From positions 1 through 64,000 of the forward strand of contig JAJEKB010000795.1 in NCBI GenBank assembly GCA_022393335.1: a stretch of 64,000 bases of DNA. The letters are read 5' to 3'. The notes below the pieces were generated by a model. It searched no databases. It was not told the origin of the DNA and saw only the letters and a program-made list of their open reading frames with translations. This DNA is from Macrotrachela quadricornifera. Taxonomy: Eukaryota; Rotifera; Eurotatoria; Philodinida; Philodinidae. This document shows positions 42,635-56,300 of this stretch, in pieces; the first letter of the stretch is position 1; every line of letters starts with the position of its first letter. The position numbers were made by a program, and so were the translations under genes.

Positions 42635-45600
42635 ACTAAAATTTCGAATACTCGTTCGAATAGTCAGATGATATTTTTTTTTCTTTGTTCATGTTTTTTA
42701 TATACGCGAAATGAAGGGTTTTTTGCTTGAATTGGTTTTTTCTTATTTGTATGCGCTTTTATCAGTGATTTATAAAGTAAAAAAACAAAAGAAATTATAT
42801 TTTTTTAATTCAAATTATAAGCAAATGAATGTTGTTAGACTGATACAAAAAATAAGCTGAATGTGAGAAAAACGTCTGATCACGGATGATTTCTTATGAT
42901 TGATAAGAGGATGGATTATTTTGAAAGTGATGACCTAACGATTAATAATTTTATCAAATAGATAGTAATGGTCTTCTTCATGATCACCAAAGAAAGTTTG
43001 CCCAAAACATCATTCTTTGCTTCTACATATTATAAAATGAGATAATAATCATTTGATTGCATGTGTTCAAAATTCTAACATTGATGAGAAAGAAATATGT
43101 GAATGTTGTTAATCACATCTACCACTTCATTTGAATTCATCAACTTTCGTCAAGGACAAAAAACTGATCTTGAATGCAAATAAATATATCAATCAAAAGC
43201 AATTACTACCATCAAACTTTGCATCACTACTATTGTCTAGCAACGAAGATTAGTATATTGAAACAAATAATATTGTGGAAATGTAGATTCATTCATTTTA
43301 ATATGAAATGCTTTGATATATCAATGTAATGCATTTCATAATCGCTGATCAAGCATAACTAATACACTTCCTCGATAGTTGAGACATTTTATTAAGTATT
43401 TGTGCTGTGATATTGTATTAAGCCTTATGGAGTGGATTTATATGATCTATATCTCACATGCAGCATAAAGATATATAATCTTGACCTTTTCTGAAAAGAT
43501 GCGTCACAGAAAGCTATATAAAAATGCTGTCATATTCTACCATATTTAATAGTATAAAGATATTTGGGAGATATCTTTTGCTTTGCAATAGGAATTTCTT
43601 ACAATAACTTTTCCGAAGCTTTTTTCCAACGAATCTTTTAGAAAATATAACAATTTACGTAGAATGCTATCTAGATGGATATTGCCATAATTATAGTCTA
43701 TAACTGATAAATTATTATCAAAAATTCAAGGCTTTTCTTGAATCACATTTATTCTAAGACGTAGTCTGTTTAATTAGACAATGTGATCATATAATATATA
43801 TAAAGAAACTTGAGTAGTTTCTGGATATTTCCATTGGAACAAAAATAACAGTTTCATTAAGTAGTAACTTGATCATAAAGTATAATAATTATGTCAAACT
43901 ACGCATTTTAATCATATCATAATATGCTAAATATTTCACTTATGTCAAATAGTTCCGAAGTTATTTCATTAGTATGACTATTACTTGGTAGTTGTCTGTA
44001 GTGATTCGAAACGTTTAAGATAAACTAGATTTTAGATCTATTGTTATATACAATAGGGTATGTGTAGTACATTTCGATTCAACTATGAAATAATCATCAT
44101 CTTCGCCAGAAATTAAACTTTACTTTTTCTACAGTAATTTAAAGTATATATATATATGCAGTTCATGTGGAGAGTGAGAGTGTTTGACCTAATGAAAATA
44201 ATCAGTCAAGATGGCAACTTGTTACCATAATTGTTTCTCAAACATAGAAAATGATTCTGGAAGACAAAATTGAAACGATTTCTGTACTTTCAAGTTTCAT
44301 ACACTATTTTTATCGAAAGAAAACCATTGCACATTGCTAGGCAATCATAATAGACATCATTGAAAAACATGAATCAACAAATTCTTCAAACAAAATGAGA
44401 ACAAAAGCTATAAGAACAATTTTCTTGATACTTATCTTTTTGATGCACTATTGAAACTAACAGATACAGATATTGACTGGTATGGTTGTCCAATAATATT
44501 TGTACATGCATCATAATCTCACATGCTCTGTCATTATGATAGTTTGACTTCTCCTCACTTAAATCTTTGACAATCATCAATATTCGATGTTAGTATGAAA
44601 AGTATGTTCAACGTATTATTGTGGGGTAGAGATTAATTTTATCAAATTATACGTATGCAATAAGGTTAGGTGAAAATCAATGTGGAATTCTTTCATCAAG
44701 AACATGTTTATTCACATCAATATTTTAACTTTGATTTAATTCTAAAAGTGTTAGAAGCTGTTTATGAATTAAAATCACTGAGGTTAAATGATTGTCTAAT
44801 ACGTCAAAATGACATCATTTTGATTTTCATCTATTAATTAAATCAGTCGTTTTTCTGTCTCTTATTACTGTCCTTTCTCAGTCCTTTCAATGACTTCAAT
44901 CTGATTAAGTGTTAACAGTATATGACATTCTGCTATTTAGCATGCTTACTTTTAAAGATAATCTCAGTATTAAATAGTATTTATTTATATAGATGTTTTG
45001 AAATAAAAGGTGATTTAGTATGCAGTAGGACTTTGTGTAGGATGAAACAAACATTTTTTACATAAAGCTATTTTTTTAAAGAACAATACATTGTTCTGGT
45101 GTAGATATTGTTCTCGTTTATACAAGCGATTTCGCATTTTGCATATATATTAGACGGTATTAGGCACTGGTATTTCTTTTCTATTGCTCTGGTAATTTAA
45201 TAAAATTTGTCCTAGTAAGAAAAATAAATGTTTTTTTTTTTTGAGGATATGTGCGGTATTTTGATCATTTTATTCGAAGCACAAAAGATATAAGAGAATC
45301 GAAAATCATATCGATTCTTAATAGTATTTAGAATTTATAAAATTTTTTTCAAACTTGAATCAACGTAGTATCTTGAAGGAGGGCGTAACGAATACTCTAG
45401 GTATCAAGATCGGTCTGCCCTAAAAATACCATTATTTCCTGATGAACTATTCTCTAAAAATTGTGACAAGAAATGGGAGGTGATCTTAATCATTTACATA
45501 GTAGAAAACAGACAAGACTGTATTTCCTGTTTGTCAATCTTGTTCGAGTACACGAGAATAGCATCAATATTAGAATTTTGCATTATCCTTTAAAAGACTA

Positions 45601-46111
45601 ATTATATAGAAGACGTTTGTCTCGTAGGACAAATAGGATGGAACGATGGTTCAAATTTTTACTTTCCATCCCTTTCGACGCAGAATCTGGGTACATGGTA
45701 GAATGCGACATTGCATAAAATCATGAATAGATATAATTAATTTTAATTAAATGTCGATGTTTGTTTTTCTATTTCAAAATAAATAATTTAATGTTTCCAA
45801 GAGTATGATATGAACTATTCGAAAATATACAAAATGATAATATATTTTATTTTGTTTGTTTTTCATTGTATAAAAAAGAAGAAAGTAAAATTTACTTTAT
45901 ATTATTATCAAGAATTATATGTCAACTAGAGTCATCTATAAATTGTATTCTCAATCTGATCGTTGGTTTATTTTTTTATCCATTCTTGATTTAGTTCAAC
46001 AGATTTCTAAGCAAAACAATAACAAACAAATGCACATTTGAAAATGAATATATACATTCGTGCAAAAAACAATACTTAAGATCTGATTATTAAAATCCCC
46101 ATATTAATCTC
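42635..46111. other. Gene-free region
   Basis: About 3.5 kb between two + strand genes with no credible coding frame on either strand. A somewhat less AT-rich patch at about 45360-45720, including a short inverted TCCATCC/GGATGGA pair, may be a worn insertion. Confidence 0.45.
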
Positions 46112-46726
46112 ATGTCTATCATACCATATGCTATAAATAGTTTTTTAAATGATCCATCACATCATACAACCTTATCAACAATAAAAGGTTTAAGACAAGG
46201 TATTGTTTATGGAGCTAAAGTACGTTTTGCTCATTCAATTGTTCAAGCACTTTTATTTCGTCATGAACCATGGCCACAAAAAATTCGTTTTATTATTCGT
46301 ATGACATATTTACATGCTAAACATTTAGGTTTATTTGTATTTTGTTATAAAATACTTCGAACAATTGTTGCTTCAATATTTGGTATAACAAAACCATGGC
46401 GTGCATTTATTTGTGCATTCATTGTTGGTTATTGGATATTTAACGAACATAATAGTGTTAATGAACAAATCATACTTTATCTTCTTGCACGTATAACAGT
46501 TGGTTTTGCACGTTATGCACAAAAACGTTCATGGTTACCAAGAATTCATCAACCAATATTTCCATGGTTTGCAGCATTTGTTTGGGGTGTTGTACTTTGG
46601 TTATTTGAATGTCATCGAGAAACATTACAACCATCATTAACACGTTCAATGGTTTATTTATATGATCATTCTGAACGATGGTCATCATGGAAAAATTTTC
46701 TTTTTCGTGATCAAAGTAGATCTTAA
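46112..46726 (+). CDS. PXMP4: Peroxisomal membrane protein 4 (PXMP4/PMP24)
   Basis: Intronless, 204 residues (human has 212). PXMP4 is an integral peroxisomal membrane protein of the Tim17/Tim22/Tim23/PMP24 family; its precise role is not settled. Matching segments run the full length: TIKGLRQGIVYGAKVRFAHS near the start, LLFRHEPWPQKIRFIIRMTY, FVFCYKILR, then NEHNSVNEQIILYLLARI and the C-terminal VWGVVLWLFECHRETLQPSL followed by MVYLYDHSERW. Four hydrophobic segments fit the family topology. It lacks introns, unlike most genes here, but its codon use is host-like, so gain by retroposition within the lineage or intron loss is more likely than recent transfer. It sits alone between two large gene-free regions. 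Confidence 0.92.
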   Translation: MSIIPYAINSFLNDPSHHTTLSTIKGLRQGIVYGAKVRFAHSIVQALLFRHEPWPQKIRFIIRMTYLHAKHLGLFVFCYKILRTIVASIFGITKPWRAFICAFIVGYWIFNEHNSVNEQIILYLLARITVGFARYAQKRSWLPRIHQPIFPWFAAFVWGVVLWLFECHRETLQPSLTRSMVYLYDHSERWSSWKNFLFRDQSRS

Positions 46727-48831
46727 AAATATAAAAAATCGTTTTTTATATTACTTTGTTTTTTTTGTCAAAGTACTTTTCAATATAAAAGACTAATATC
46801 ATTTATTTTCAAATGAATATATGTTACAGAGGAATATGAAAATTTTAATCATTTCGATGATAAATACCAATGAAGCATAGGAAAAGAGTTGGAGTGAGAA
46901 GTGTTGTTATATTCTCTCTCATTCCTCATCGTTTACTATTGAATTTCATCATCAATCTTATCAAAATAGTTAAAATCTGTAAGCTTTTACATGAAACGTA
47001 GAGATAAATAAAATAATTTGAATTTACCCTAGGGAAGATTAACATTTCAATTTTCCCTAAGGAAAATTCTAAATTGTCCTTTGCTTGAATTTCTTCTATA
47101 ACATATATATAGTGGGTGTAAAATGAATACTCATAGAATATATTTACATATGCCAATAATAAATAAATAATAAACAATAGAGAAAAACAAAAAACTAATG
47201 ACAAACAGAGAATGGCATGAAGAAAAAAAAAAACTGATGTGATTAGCGATAAAAAAAAAGCGAGACTATAAGATCTTGTACTGATAGAGAAAGAAGAAAA
47301 GACTACGAACATACAATCAACAACATTCGAAACATATTCATCTACTACTATTACTATTATATGGTGATATAATTTATATTTCCTACGATTTTCTTTATTA
47401 TTATTTTCGAATTGAAAATACTAAATATATCATTAATTACATTGACAAATATTCGTAACGCTTCGGAAAAACATAATTTATATTATGATGTTTTTGATAA
47501 TTGAACTTGATATTGATCGATCTTTTTTCAATCATACTATTCTATTATTTTACACTTCATTACATCTTTACAGAATATTAACAAAGAAAAATTTTAACAT
47601 ACGTTTTGATCTTTCTAATGTATGTTATTAAGAGACATATCTCATGTAAATTTAACTAATTATCAATGCAAAGTAAGTTCAATTTATTCTATCTTGAAAA
47701 ACAAAAAAACACAAAAAGCTTGTTATATGATACAACATAGATTAATAAATGTATCTAAAAATAATTTCTAAATATGATATTATAGAGTATATTATTCAGT
47801 CTTTTAATATAAAATAAGTATAGAATAAAATCATCTGAGATTTATATGTTATTATTGGCAACGTCTTTCTCCACATTGGAAAAAACTCATTTAAACGTTT
47901 CTTTTTTTTTTTTAGAAGTGGAATATACTTCACGTTTCCTGGTTGTCTGTTTCTATTTTCTTTATAATGTAATAAAAGCAGTCATAAACGTCAAGCAAAC
48001 TCGTTCATGTAATCATAATTCAATAGACATCATTTTCAGTAGAGTCTAATCAATAATTATTTCTAGGCTATTTCTTTTTTGTTATTTAAAAAAAAAGAAA
48101 AAGAAACATGACATTGTTCTCTACATCATTAAAATAGTTGAATTGAAGCTATGAAATATATATATAAATATATTTCTATATTAGTTGAAGGTCTGTATAT
48201 TGTTTATTTTGCCCTTTTGGTTGACAGATCAAAGGTTGTATATATATTTTTATTTCACAATTCAAAAAAAGAAAGAATTAATATTTGTTTATTCTACCGA
48301 AGTAATTGCAAACTAGCTATTAATTGATTATTAGTTATATTTACCCATAATCTTCTCTTTCTTTGGTCTTCGTTAGTATACATATATAGTTTTTATACTG
48401 AATGCTTGAAAAGAGTATTTACTGAAGGTCAGATTTGAAAGAGCAAGAAAAAAAAAAAAAGAGTCGAAGGGTTTCTTTCTGTCACTAGGTTAATCAAGGA
48501 AAAAAAAACTCGCTGCTTGAGTCAAACAACATGATGTATCGAGATGCATCATTATATTTCTCTTGATCTTACCATAACATGTATTGTCGCTGTTAATTTG
48601 TCAAATATCACATCACGTATGTAATCAAACACATGAATTTTTCATTATCATTATTGTCATCTTTCAAGAAAAGAAATTAATTTATCTGTATTTTTATTTC
48701 AAACAAATAAAGAACTATATTACGAATTACATACATTTAGTAATCTAATAATAAGGTAAGAGCAAAATGTTTGTGATATAAGTTATATGGAAAAATTCGG
48801 AGAATTTTTTTCAATAAATTATATTATAACA

Positions 48832-49201
48832 TGCAATGTGAGAAGCTCTACAATATCTATAAGATTGTTTATTTTATAGTCGCAATTTTTGTTTTTCAAG
48901 TTAGACAAGATTTCGACCATATGGAAACGATAATCTTTTTGCTACAAGATGAATTCGCTCTTTCTTATTCCATGTTTTTATAATTGTCCTTTGTAAATTG
49001 TAGAGCTTTTCACGCTGCGTTTTATAGTGTATTTGATGTATCTTTTAATAAAGGATATCAGGTACTGAATAAGAAAAAATGTATTCCTCATATGCCAAAG
49101 AAAAGATTTCTTCGTAACGTTGAAACTTAGACGCTCAAAAGCAAAAATTGCAATTATAGAATCAACACTTGTATTGATATTGTAGAGCTTTTCACCCTGC
49201 A
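48832..49201. repeat. Cluster 2 of the ~195-bp repeat family (three cores)
   Basis: Three copies of the core TGCAGCGTGAAAAGCTCTACA or its complement: 48832-48852 (+, with TGCAATGTGAGAAG), 48999-49019 (-) and 49181-49201 (-, one mismatch), about 167 and 182 bp apart. Flanks resemble those of cluster 1, for example TATAAGATTGTTTATTTTAT and GTTTTTCAA after the first core. Orientation here is plus, minus, minus, against plus, plus, minus in cluster 1. Confidence 0.7.
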
Positions 49202-50330
49202 TTGTTGAAAGAGGTCCTCGAAAATTTTTCTATTCATATCGATATGAAAAATGTCGCGAACCTTTTGCCCTTACCTTATAAGGTAAGAACTTAGCTTTTT
49301 TTTGTTGTAAAACATATGAGTATAGTTAGATTAGATATAACTATTGCATTGACATAGTATGAATATATCGTATTTTTATTTTTTGATATATATTAATTAT
49401 ATAAAAAATAAAAGAAGATGTGAACCATAATATCAAAAAAATGATAAGAAATTTATTCATTTGTTAATGCATCTCCGTTGATGCATACGTGTATATAATC
49501 GAAAAAGATATAATTATTAAGAGTTAGTCGGATGTAAAAGGCAAGTACTTAACACCATAGGAACATTTTATATTTCCTATTAAATAGTCTCTAATGAATA
49601 CTGAAGAATGTCATTGACTAGGTCGTTTCTTTATATATATGGTAAATATGAATTTAATTATTAGTATTCTAAAAAAAAATCAATTCCTTTACATATATAT
49701 ATATAAAAGAATGTGTATTTATTCATTTGATAAATTAATAAAATATACAACGTAAGTCATTTTGTTTTATATGATTAATTATAATTATATTCTATGCATT
49801 CATATAATAGAGAAGAGAATAATAATTAGTATCAGAAAAAATCATCGATTTATTATAAATAATAAATTTTTTATATGTTAATTGATGCATATGCATTAGT
49901 TTTCTAAAAAAGAAAAAAAAATAGCTGAACTGTAATATTATAAAATTCTTAAGGAATCAAATAAGCGGAAATAATGATTATTAATAAATCAAATTAACTT
50001 CTATTTTAAAATCATTTATAAGTACTAAAGGTGTACTTTATTAAAGTTACAAGGTCATTTTTGATTTTTGAAATAATTATTCTTTTCTATTTTTTTTATG
50101 ATTAATATAAATCAAAAACAGATAACAAATTTTATTTAAAAGAAAAATAGGTCAATGCAGTTATAAGTATAATCAAAGAAAAAGAAATAATGAAAAATAT
50201 TATCCTTCCTATAATCGATTTATATTGTGTCTAGACAATATAAATATGTATATATTCACATATAGAAATTATTTACAAAAATAGAAATTGACGAATCATA
50301 GGATTAATCTTGATTTTATACTATCAATAC

Positions 50331-50353
50331 TTATATATATATATATATATATA
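50331..50353. repeat. (TA)n microsatellite
   Basis: Uninterrupted TA dinucleotides over about 22 bp. Confidence 0.85.
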
Positions 50354-51524
50354 AGAGAGAAAAAGAAAAACTTGGCAGCAAATGTTGATAGACTATTACT
50401 GGTCTCAATTGATCGGAAATCTCAGAATCGATCACATTGAAGCAATTGTATGATAACGATTATTGACTTTCCTTCTGCCACACATATTATTAAAAATATT
50501 CGTTATTCTAATATTTATATTCAATCTTATTCATATAATAATAATAAGATCCTTTTTTTTTTATACATAGTGACACAGAAAAAAACAGAAAATGAACCCT
50601 TGAAAATATTCAAAAGACAAGAAAAAGAAAATCCCTTGAAACTAAAACATAAAAAAAAAACAATCTATTCATTGTTATAATTATATTATTGAACATGACA
50701 GTATGTAACAATTAAATTTACTTTCTTTTATATTATTCGTATATAGTACTGAAACGTCCTTTTTTTTACCATTATAGACATAAATTATTAGTTATTCAAC
50801 GTAAAAGACATTTATATACTCATATCTGTAAAGGATGATGAGACAGCTGTTAAGCATGGGCAGTTATAAAAAATAATAAATATCATTTAAAAAAAAAAAG
50901 CTACAGAAAAGAGAAAGAAGATAAAATATGGTAAATAATTAATATTTAAATAAATTGTTTATTGATTGAAAATTATACTTTCTTTTTCTATTTTAACATA
51001 TATTAAGAATAATTTTTTTTTTGTTAACTTTTTAATTATAAGTTTGATTGATATATAACAGATAATATATTTCCATAGTTATTTTATTCTACACGCGATT
51101 AGAATAGAAAACATCCTCTTTTGGGAAGAAAGTGTAGTCGGCATTATAAACTTCTTTTGCACATATGTAGACAGTCAACAGATGCTAAATGTCAAGTACT
51201 TGTAGTAATATATAGAAAGATAGGATAGTTATTAAGCTTAATTGTTATAGATGTCTTGAAAAAGAAAAAAATAAATAAAAAGGTTTCATGACTGACATTC
51301 TACACCAAATGTTTGTGTTAATTTTATCTTATACTTTAATTAATGATATATCCGGATTATTATGACTGTATGTATAGAAGAAGTTTTTTATCTATTTTAT
51401 TATTTTATTTTAGATATTTATTTAATGTAAAGAAGAAAAAAAAACGTTAAAAGAATAATAACGATTACGTTGGTAGATACTATGAAAATCTTTTGTCTAC
51501 ATCATTGTCTGGTTGAAAAATCCA

Positions 51525-53280
51525 ATGCAAATTGTCACCAATTTAATAAATGATAGTTTAATAAATAATTCGAAAAATTTATTAAATATTTCTTTACAAA
51601 ATATAGAACAAGATATTGGTTTAACAAGTTTAATATTATGTATTTTTCTTGGTTTTTTTTGTATTATTACCGTTTTTGGTAATGCACTTGTTATTTATGC
51701 TGTTAGTCAAGAACGATATTTAAAATCAGGTAAAATTTATAAATTTAATTTTCTAATTGTTTTATTTTGCTTTTTTAGCTACATATTATTATATGGCATC
51801 ATTAGCATGTGCTGATTTAATTGTTGGTTTAATTGTTATGCCATTTGCTATTGTTCAAGTTATATATGGTGAATATTGGCCATTTGGAAAACTTTATTGT
51901 GATCTTTGGCATTCGATTGATGTTTGTGCAAGTACAGCATCAATACTTGATTTATGTGTTATTGCATTGGATCGATATTCAGCAATAACAAATCCAATTT
52001 CATATCATCGAGCATTTTTTGTTAAACGATGGCCTTATCTCTTGGTAGCTGTTTGGCTATGTTCAGGTTTATATTAAAAAAAAAAGCATTATTTCTTTTA
52101 TTCTTGTATTTAGGTATAATTTCATTTCCTGCTATAGCCTATTGGCGTTTAGTTGTTCGTCAATATGAAATAGATCGTTGTCTTTTTCCTGATGACATTT
52201 ATTATATACTTGTATCATCATTAATATCTTTTTATATTCCTTTATTTGTAATGATTTTTGTTTATATAAGAATTTATCGTGCAGCTGTAAGACAATTACA
52301 TGCATTTAAAACCGGTGTTAAATTAACAAGAACAATAAAAACAAAAGTAAAAAAACAGACAAATAAAGATAATTCACCAGCATTAAATATTTCATCTGAT
52401 GTATGTTTACGTATACATCGTGGAAAATATCATGGTGTAACACTTGATCGTGATTCATCATTAACAGATAATTCAATATCACATGGTTCATTAACAAATG
52501 ATAATTATCAATATCCATATAATAAAAAACAATTATCATCAGAAAAATCTCGTCAAACAATTGGTAAACGTATAACAAAATTTTCTAAAGAACAAAAAGC
52601 AACAATAACACTTGCTTATGTTATGGGAATATTTGTTATATGTTGGTTACCATTTTTTGTTTATAATCCTTTAACTGCTATAGCAAAATTATTTCTTTAT
52701 AAAAAAAAATCTTTAAATAAATTTCAACAATTTTTAATTGGAAATGATCTTGTTTTTCAATTATTTACTTGGCTTGGTTATATGAATTCAAGGTAAAATA
52801 TTCTATATTAAAAACAAAAACGAAAGTAAAATTTTTTGTTTTTTTTTTAGTGTTAATCCAATAATTTATGCTTATTCATCTCGTGAATTTCGTCGAGCAT
52901 TTATTAAATATTTATGTCGATGTTTTCCAATACGTTTAAGAAATTTTTTAATGTCTTATCATAATTTACATCTATTAAGTTATCGTCATCGTCGACCACC
53001 ATCATCACTTATATCAAATGAAAATCTTGAATCAAATTCTGATAATACAAATAAACAATTAATTATTCCATCATCATCATCAATGCCAACAGCTATTTTA
53101 ATAAAAATTCAAAGTAAAAAAAAATCAAAACTTTCATTTTTAACAAATTCTCATAAAAATCATGACCAAAATCATCATGAACAACAACAACAACAACAAC
53201 AAATATCTAACACTAATAATATTTTTGTTGATTATTGTACTTATCATGATGTTGCTGTTTCAAGGGTGACATGTCTTTGA
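51525..53280 (+). CDS. Biogenic amine G-protein-coupled receptor (dopamine/octopamine/adrenergic-like)
   Basis: Four exons: 51525-51729, 51779-52066, 52114-52792, 52851-53280 (533 residues, in phase). A rhodopsin-class receptor with the full aminergic signature: TM3 D116 (WHSIDVCASTASI) to bind the amine, DRY at 133-135, TM5 serines S199, S200, S203 (ILVSSLISFYIP), expected for catechol or phenol groups, TM6 CWLPFF at 341-346, and TM7 NPIIY at 393-397. TM2 has SLACADL. The N-terminus has sequons; TM3 C109 can pair with C187 in loop 2. Intracellular loop 3 is long (about 225-325), as in Gi- or Gq-coupled types. The tail ends with His/Gln-rich repeats. The three serines favour a catecholamine or octopamine over serotonin, but the ligand is inference. 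Start chosen at the first ATG of the exon. Its stop is 111 bp from the convergent gene's stop. Confidence 0.88.
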
Positions 53281-53391
53281 TAATACATACACATATATAT
53301 GTCGAGATATTTTTTATTAAATCTAAATGCATTTTATTTAAAATTATGCGAAAAGAAAAAAAAAAACAAGAGAAAAAATAATAATTATTCA

Positions 53392-56300
53392 TTATGTCAG
53401 ATTTTGTTCATTTCGTTGTGCACGTTTCTAAAAGAATAAAAAAAAATATATATATCATATTTGAATACTAATATGAATTTTTTTATCAAATAGATCTTGA
53501 TTACAATCAACTATTCATTTTTAATATCTTGTTTTTGATCAGTAAAAAAAAACGAAAATAGTTTTGCTAAAATTAGGTTTCATATAAGAAACCATACATT
53601 CATTTGTCAATTAAAAAGATCTTTTACAAAAGATAAAATATTAAACATTATATTTCCATGAATTGTTTCATTCATTAGTTTAGTTATATGAACAAAGAAG
53701 AATATATATTTCTTCTATAATAGGTTAAAAAAACATGACATTTGATATGTTTTTTTTGTTCAAGTGCAAAATCTATGATCTGTTATTGACAAAGAGATGA
53801 AACAAAATCCAGAAAACTAATGTGTCATAAAATATGGTTATATACCCCGGAGATTCTAATTAATATTTTTTTTAAAAAAGAATAAAAGCAAAAATTCATA
53901 CTTGAAAAATAAGTTCAAGTTCAGATTGTCGACATTGTGTTTGTATTAATGTTTTTGTATATATTCTTGAATTAACTCGTTTTATTTCATTTGTTGTACT
54001 GTTCATTGATTTTGTTTGTTTTATTGTATTATCAATAACAGTATTTAATTCATCTGGACGCATTATAAAAGTTTCAACATTTGTATCATTATTTATTATT
54101 TCATCCGTATCATTATTTTGTATTGTTGATGATGTTGTACCTTTTGAACATGTATCAAGTCTTAAATAAGATGTTGATCCATTTAAACGACGACCTGATC
54201 GTCGACCATTTGAACCAGGTTCAATTTCAAGATGTTGTTTAGCTTTTGTAAATAATGGATTTGTACGAAGCTAAATTAAATATTTTAAATATATTTAATT
54301 TTAGTTTTTTAAAATAAAAATTTACTTCTCGAAGTATTCGTGTATCAGATAATTTACTTGATGTTGTTGATGTACCTGTACTACAACCTATTTCAGAACC
54401 ATTTGATTCACGTGGTAATGTCATTATTGATGCTCGTTGAGAACTTAATGGACGATTTAATTGAGATACAAGCGGACGAAAACCGCCAACAGGCAATCTA
54501 ATAAAAATAAGATTATGTTATTAAAACAAAGAAAGTGCTTGATCTTAGGTCACAATGGCTTTCTATTCTTTTGAGTAAAACCAAATAGGTCATAAGTACT
54601 TTCTTTAGGTTTAATGATAGTCTATGATTGATTGTGTTCGACTTTCGATATTATTTGGGTATAGATAAATTATTCATGATTAATATCTTGAATTATTACT
54701 CATTTATTGTTCTATTTTATTATTTTTATGATATATTTTCCAGAGACAGCTACTATGTTAATAGTAAATGTGCATGAAGAATTCTGTATGTCAAGTCGTA
54801 CTTCGATCTAAATATAGAATTGATGGATGACTATTTTTGAAACTAAGTCAACTATAGGGAATGTATATATAGAGCTTATTGAAACTGTCTTGAATAGTAT
54901 TTTAAATCGATAATAGTAGCTGAAAGGGATAATATATATTTTTTTTTCTTTTAGAATTTATTCGGTAGAATATAAGAGCAAATGACTAGTTGAATTATTA
55001 CATATTAGAAATTCTTGAATAATTTAATAAATGTACAGCGACAAAAACTATTATAAAATACATTAGTTTATAGAATATATATAATGAGATTAAAAGTAAA
55101 CTTTTTTTTTTATAGAGAAAGAAAAAATTTAGTATTAAATTATATTTACGGTGGTGGAGGTGGAGGTATTGATGATAATGATGTATCAGGACATTTTGTT
55201 GATATTACTTTTGTTATTTCGATATTATTTGGTTCATCATAAACATTTGTTTGAGAATTATTTATTGTTTCATCAAGTGGTTGATCATAACATTGATGAT
55301 CATTTATGTTTTCTTGAATTGTATCTGTATTTTTTGTTAAATAAATTTCTTCTTCTTCTTCTTCTTCTTGTTGTTGTTGTTGTTGTTGTTTACGAAAACG
55401 TGTGGATAAATGTTCATTAAGTTGATTAATAACACAAAGATTCATTTGTTTATTTAATAAATTAATATCATTTAATTTCTCATTTCCTGTTGATGATGAT
55501 GTTGATGAACGTAATCCAATATGTGTATGCATTGGATGTATTATATTCGAATGATTATAAGTATCATTTAAAGAATTACTTGTTGGTACACTTATTAATG
55601 ATGCTTGTCGTTTATAATCATTATAAATTTTTGATGATGAACGATGTTCATATTCATTTTCAATTATAATTGATGTTGCTGCTGATGATGATAAAGCATC
55701 AAGTGGTTGTTCATCAGTATTTGATGGTTTATTACATATTGTTGTTAATTCAGTATCATGATCATTTATTTGTGATATTGAACCATATGTTGAATATGAA
55801 CGAGATATTGGATGAGATACTTTACGTAATGTTGTTTTTTCTAATAATTCTTTTGATAAATGTAAATAATATGGTTTTGGTGCAACTGTTGGAATGTGAC
55901 GAGATTTTTTTGGATGTGTTTCTTCAGTTTGTGAAACTAAAAATTTAATGAATTTGAAATAGAAATAAGAAGAAAAAGATTGAGATATATTGAAAAATAA
56001 AAAATATAATTATAATTATGAGATGTTCTCTAACAAAAAAGAAAATCTTCAATTGTGTTCTTGGATTCTCAATGAAAACTATACGAATTTGTCAAGTTAA
56101 ATAACATCCGATTGAAAAGTTTTTGGAGAAAATATTTGTTTATTTTTGACTAGCCAGAAAGTATTATGAACGAGCCAAAAGCTAGGAGTTCTTTTCGAAT
56201 ATAGACTCACAAGTTTTGTCTTAGGTTTTGTACGAAAATAGTGAAATAATCTTTGACAAGCCCAACAAATTCTTTTGTATTTTACTATTACCATTCGAAA

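Larger units (their letters stand above)
46727..51524. other. Gene-free region with repeats
   Basis: About 4.8 kb, very AT-rich. It contains cluster 2 of the ~195-bp repeat family and a TA microsatellite. The frame at 46926-47312 (-) is a low-complexity hydrophobic string without family features and is not called. The last part presumably holds the promoter of the amine receptor. Confidence 0.45.

Noticed and set aside
46926..47312. Minus-strand frame of 128 codons with hydrophobic stretches
   Set aside because: Poly-A/T-driven low-complexity translation, with no motif and no exon partners.
48832..49201. Regularly spaced repeats resembling a CRISPR array
   Set aside because: Only three cores per cluster, in mixed orientation, with related rather than unique spacers, in a eukaryotic genome.
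55151..55420. Plus-strand frame of 89 codons with leucine/valine runs
   Set aside because: It is the reverse complement of the Gln/Glu-rich exon of the minus-strand adaptor-like gene, whose exon chain is in phase.
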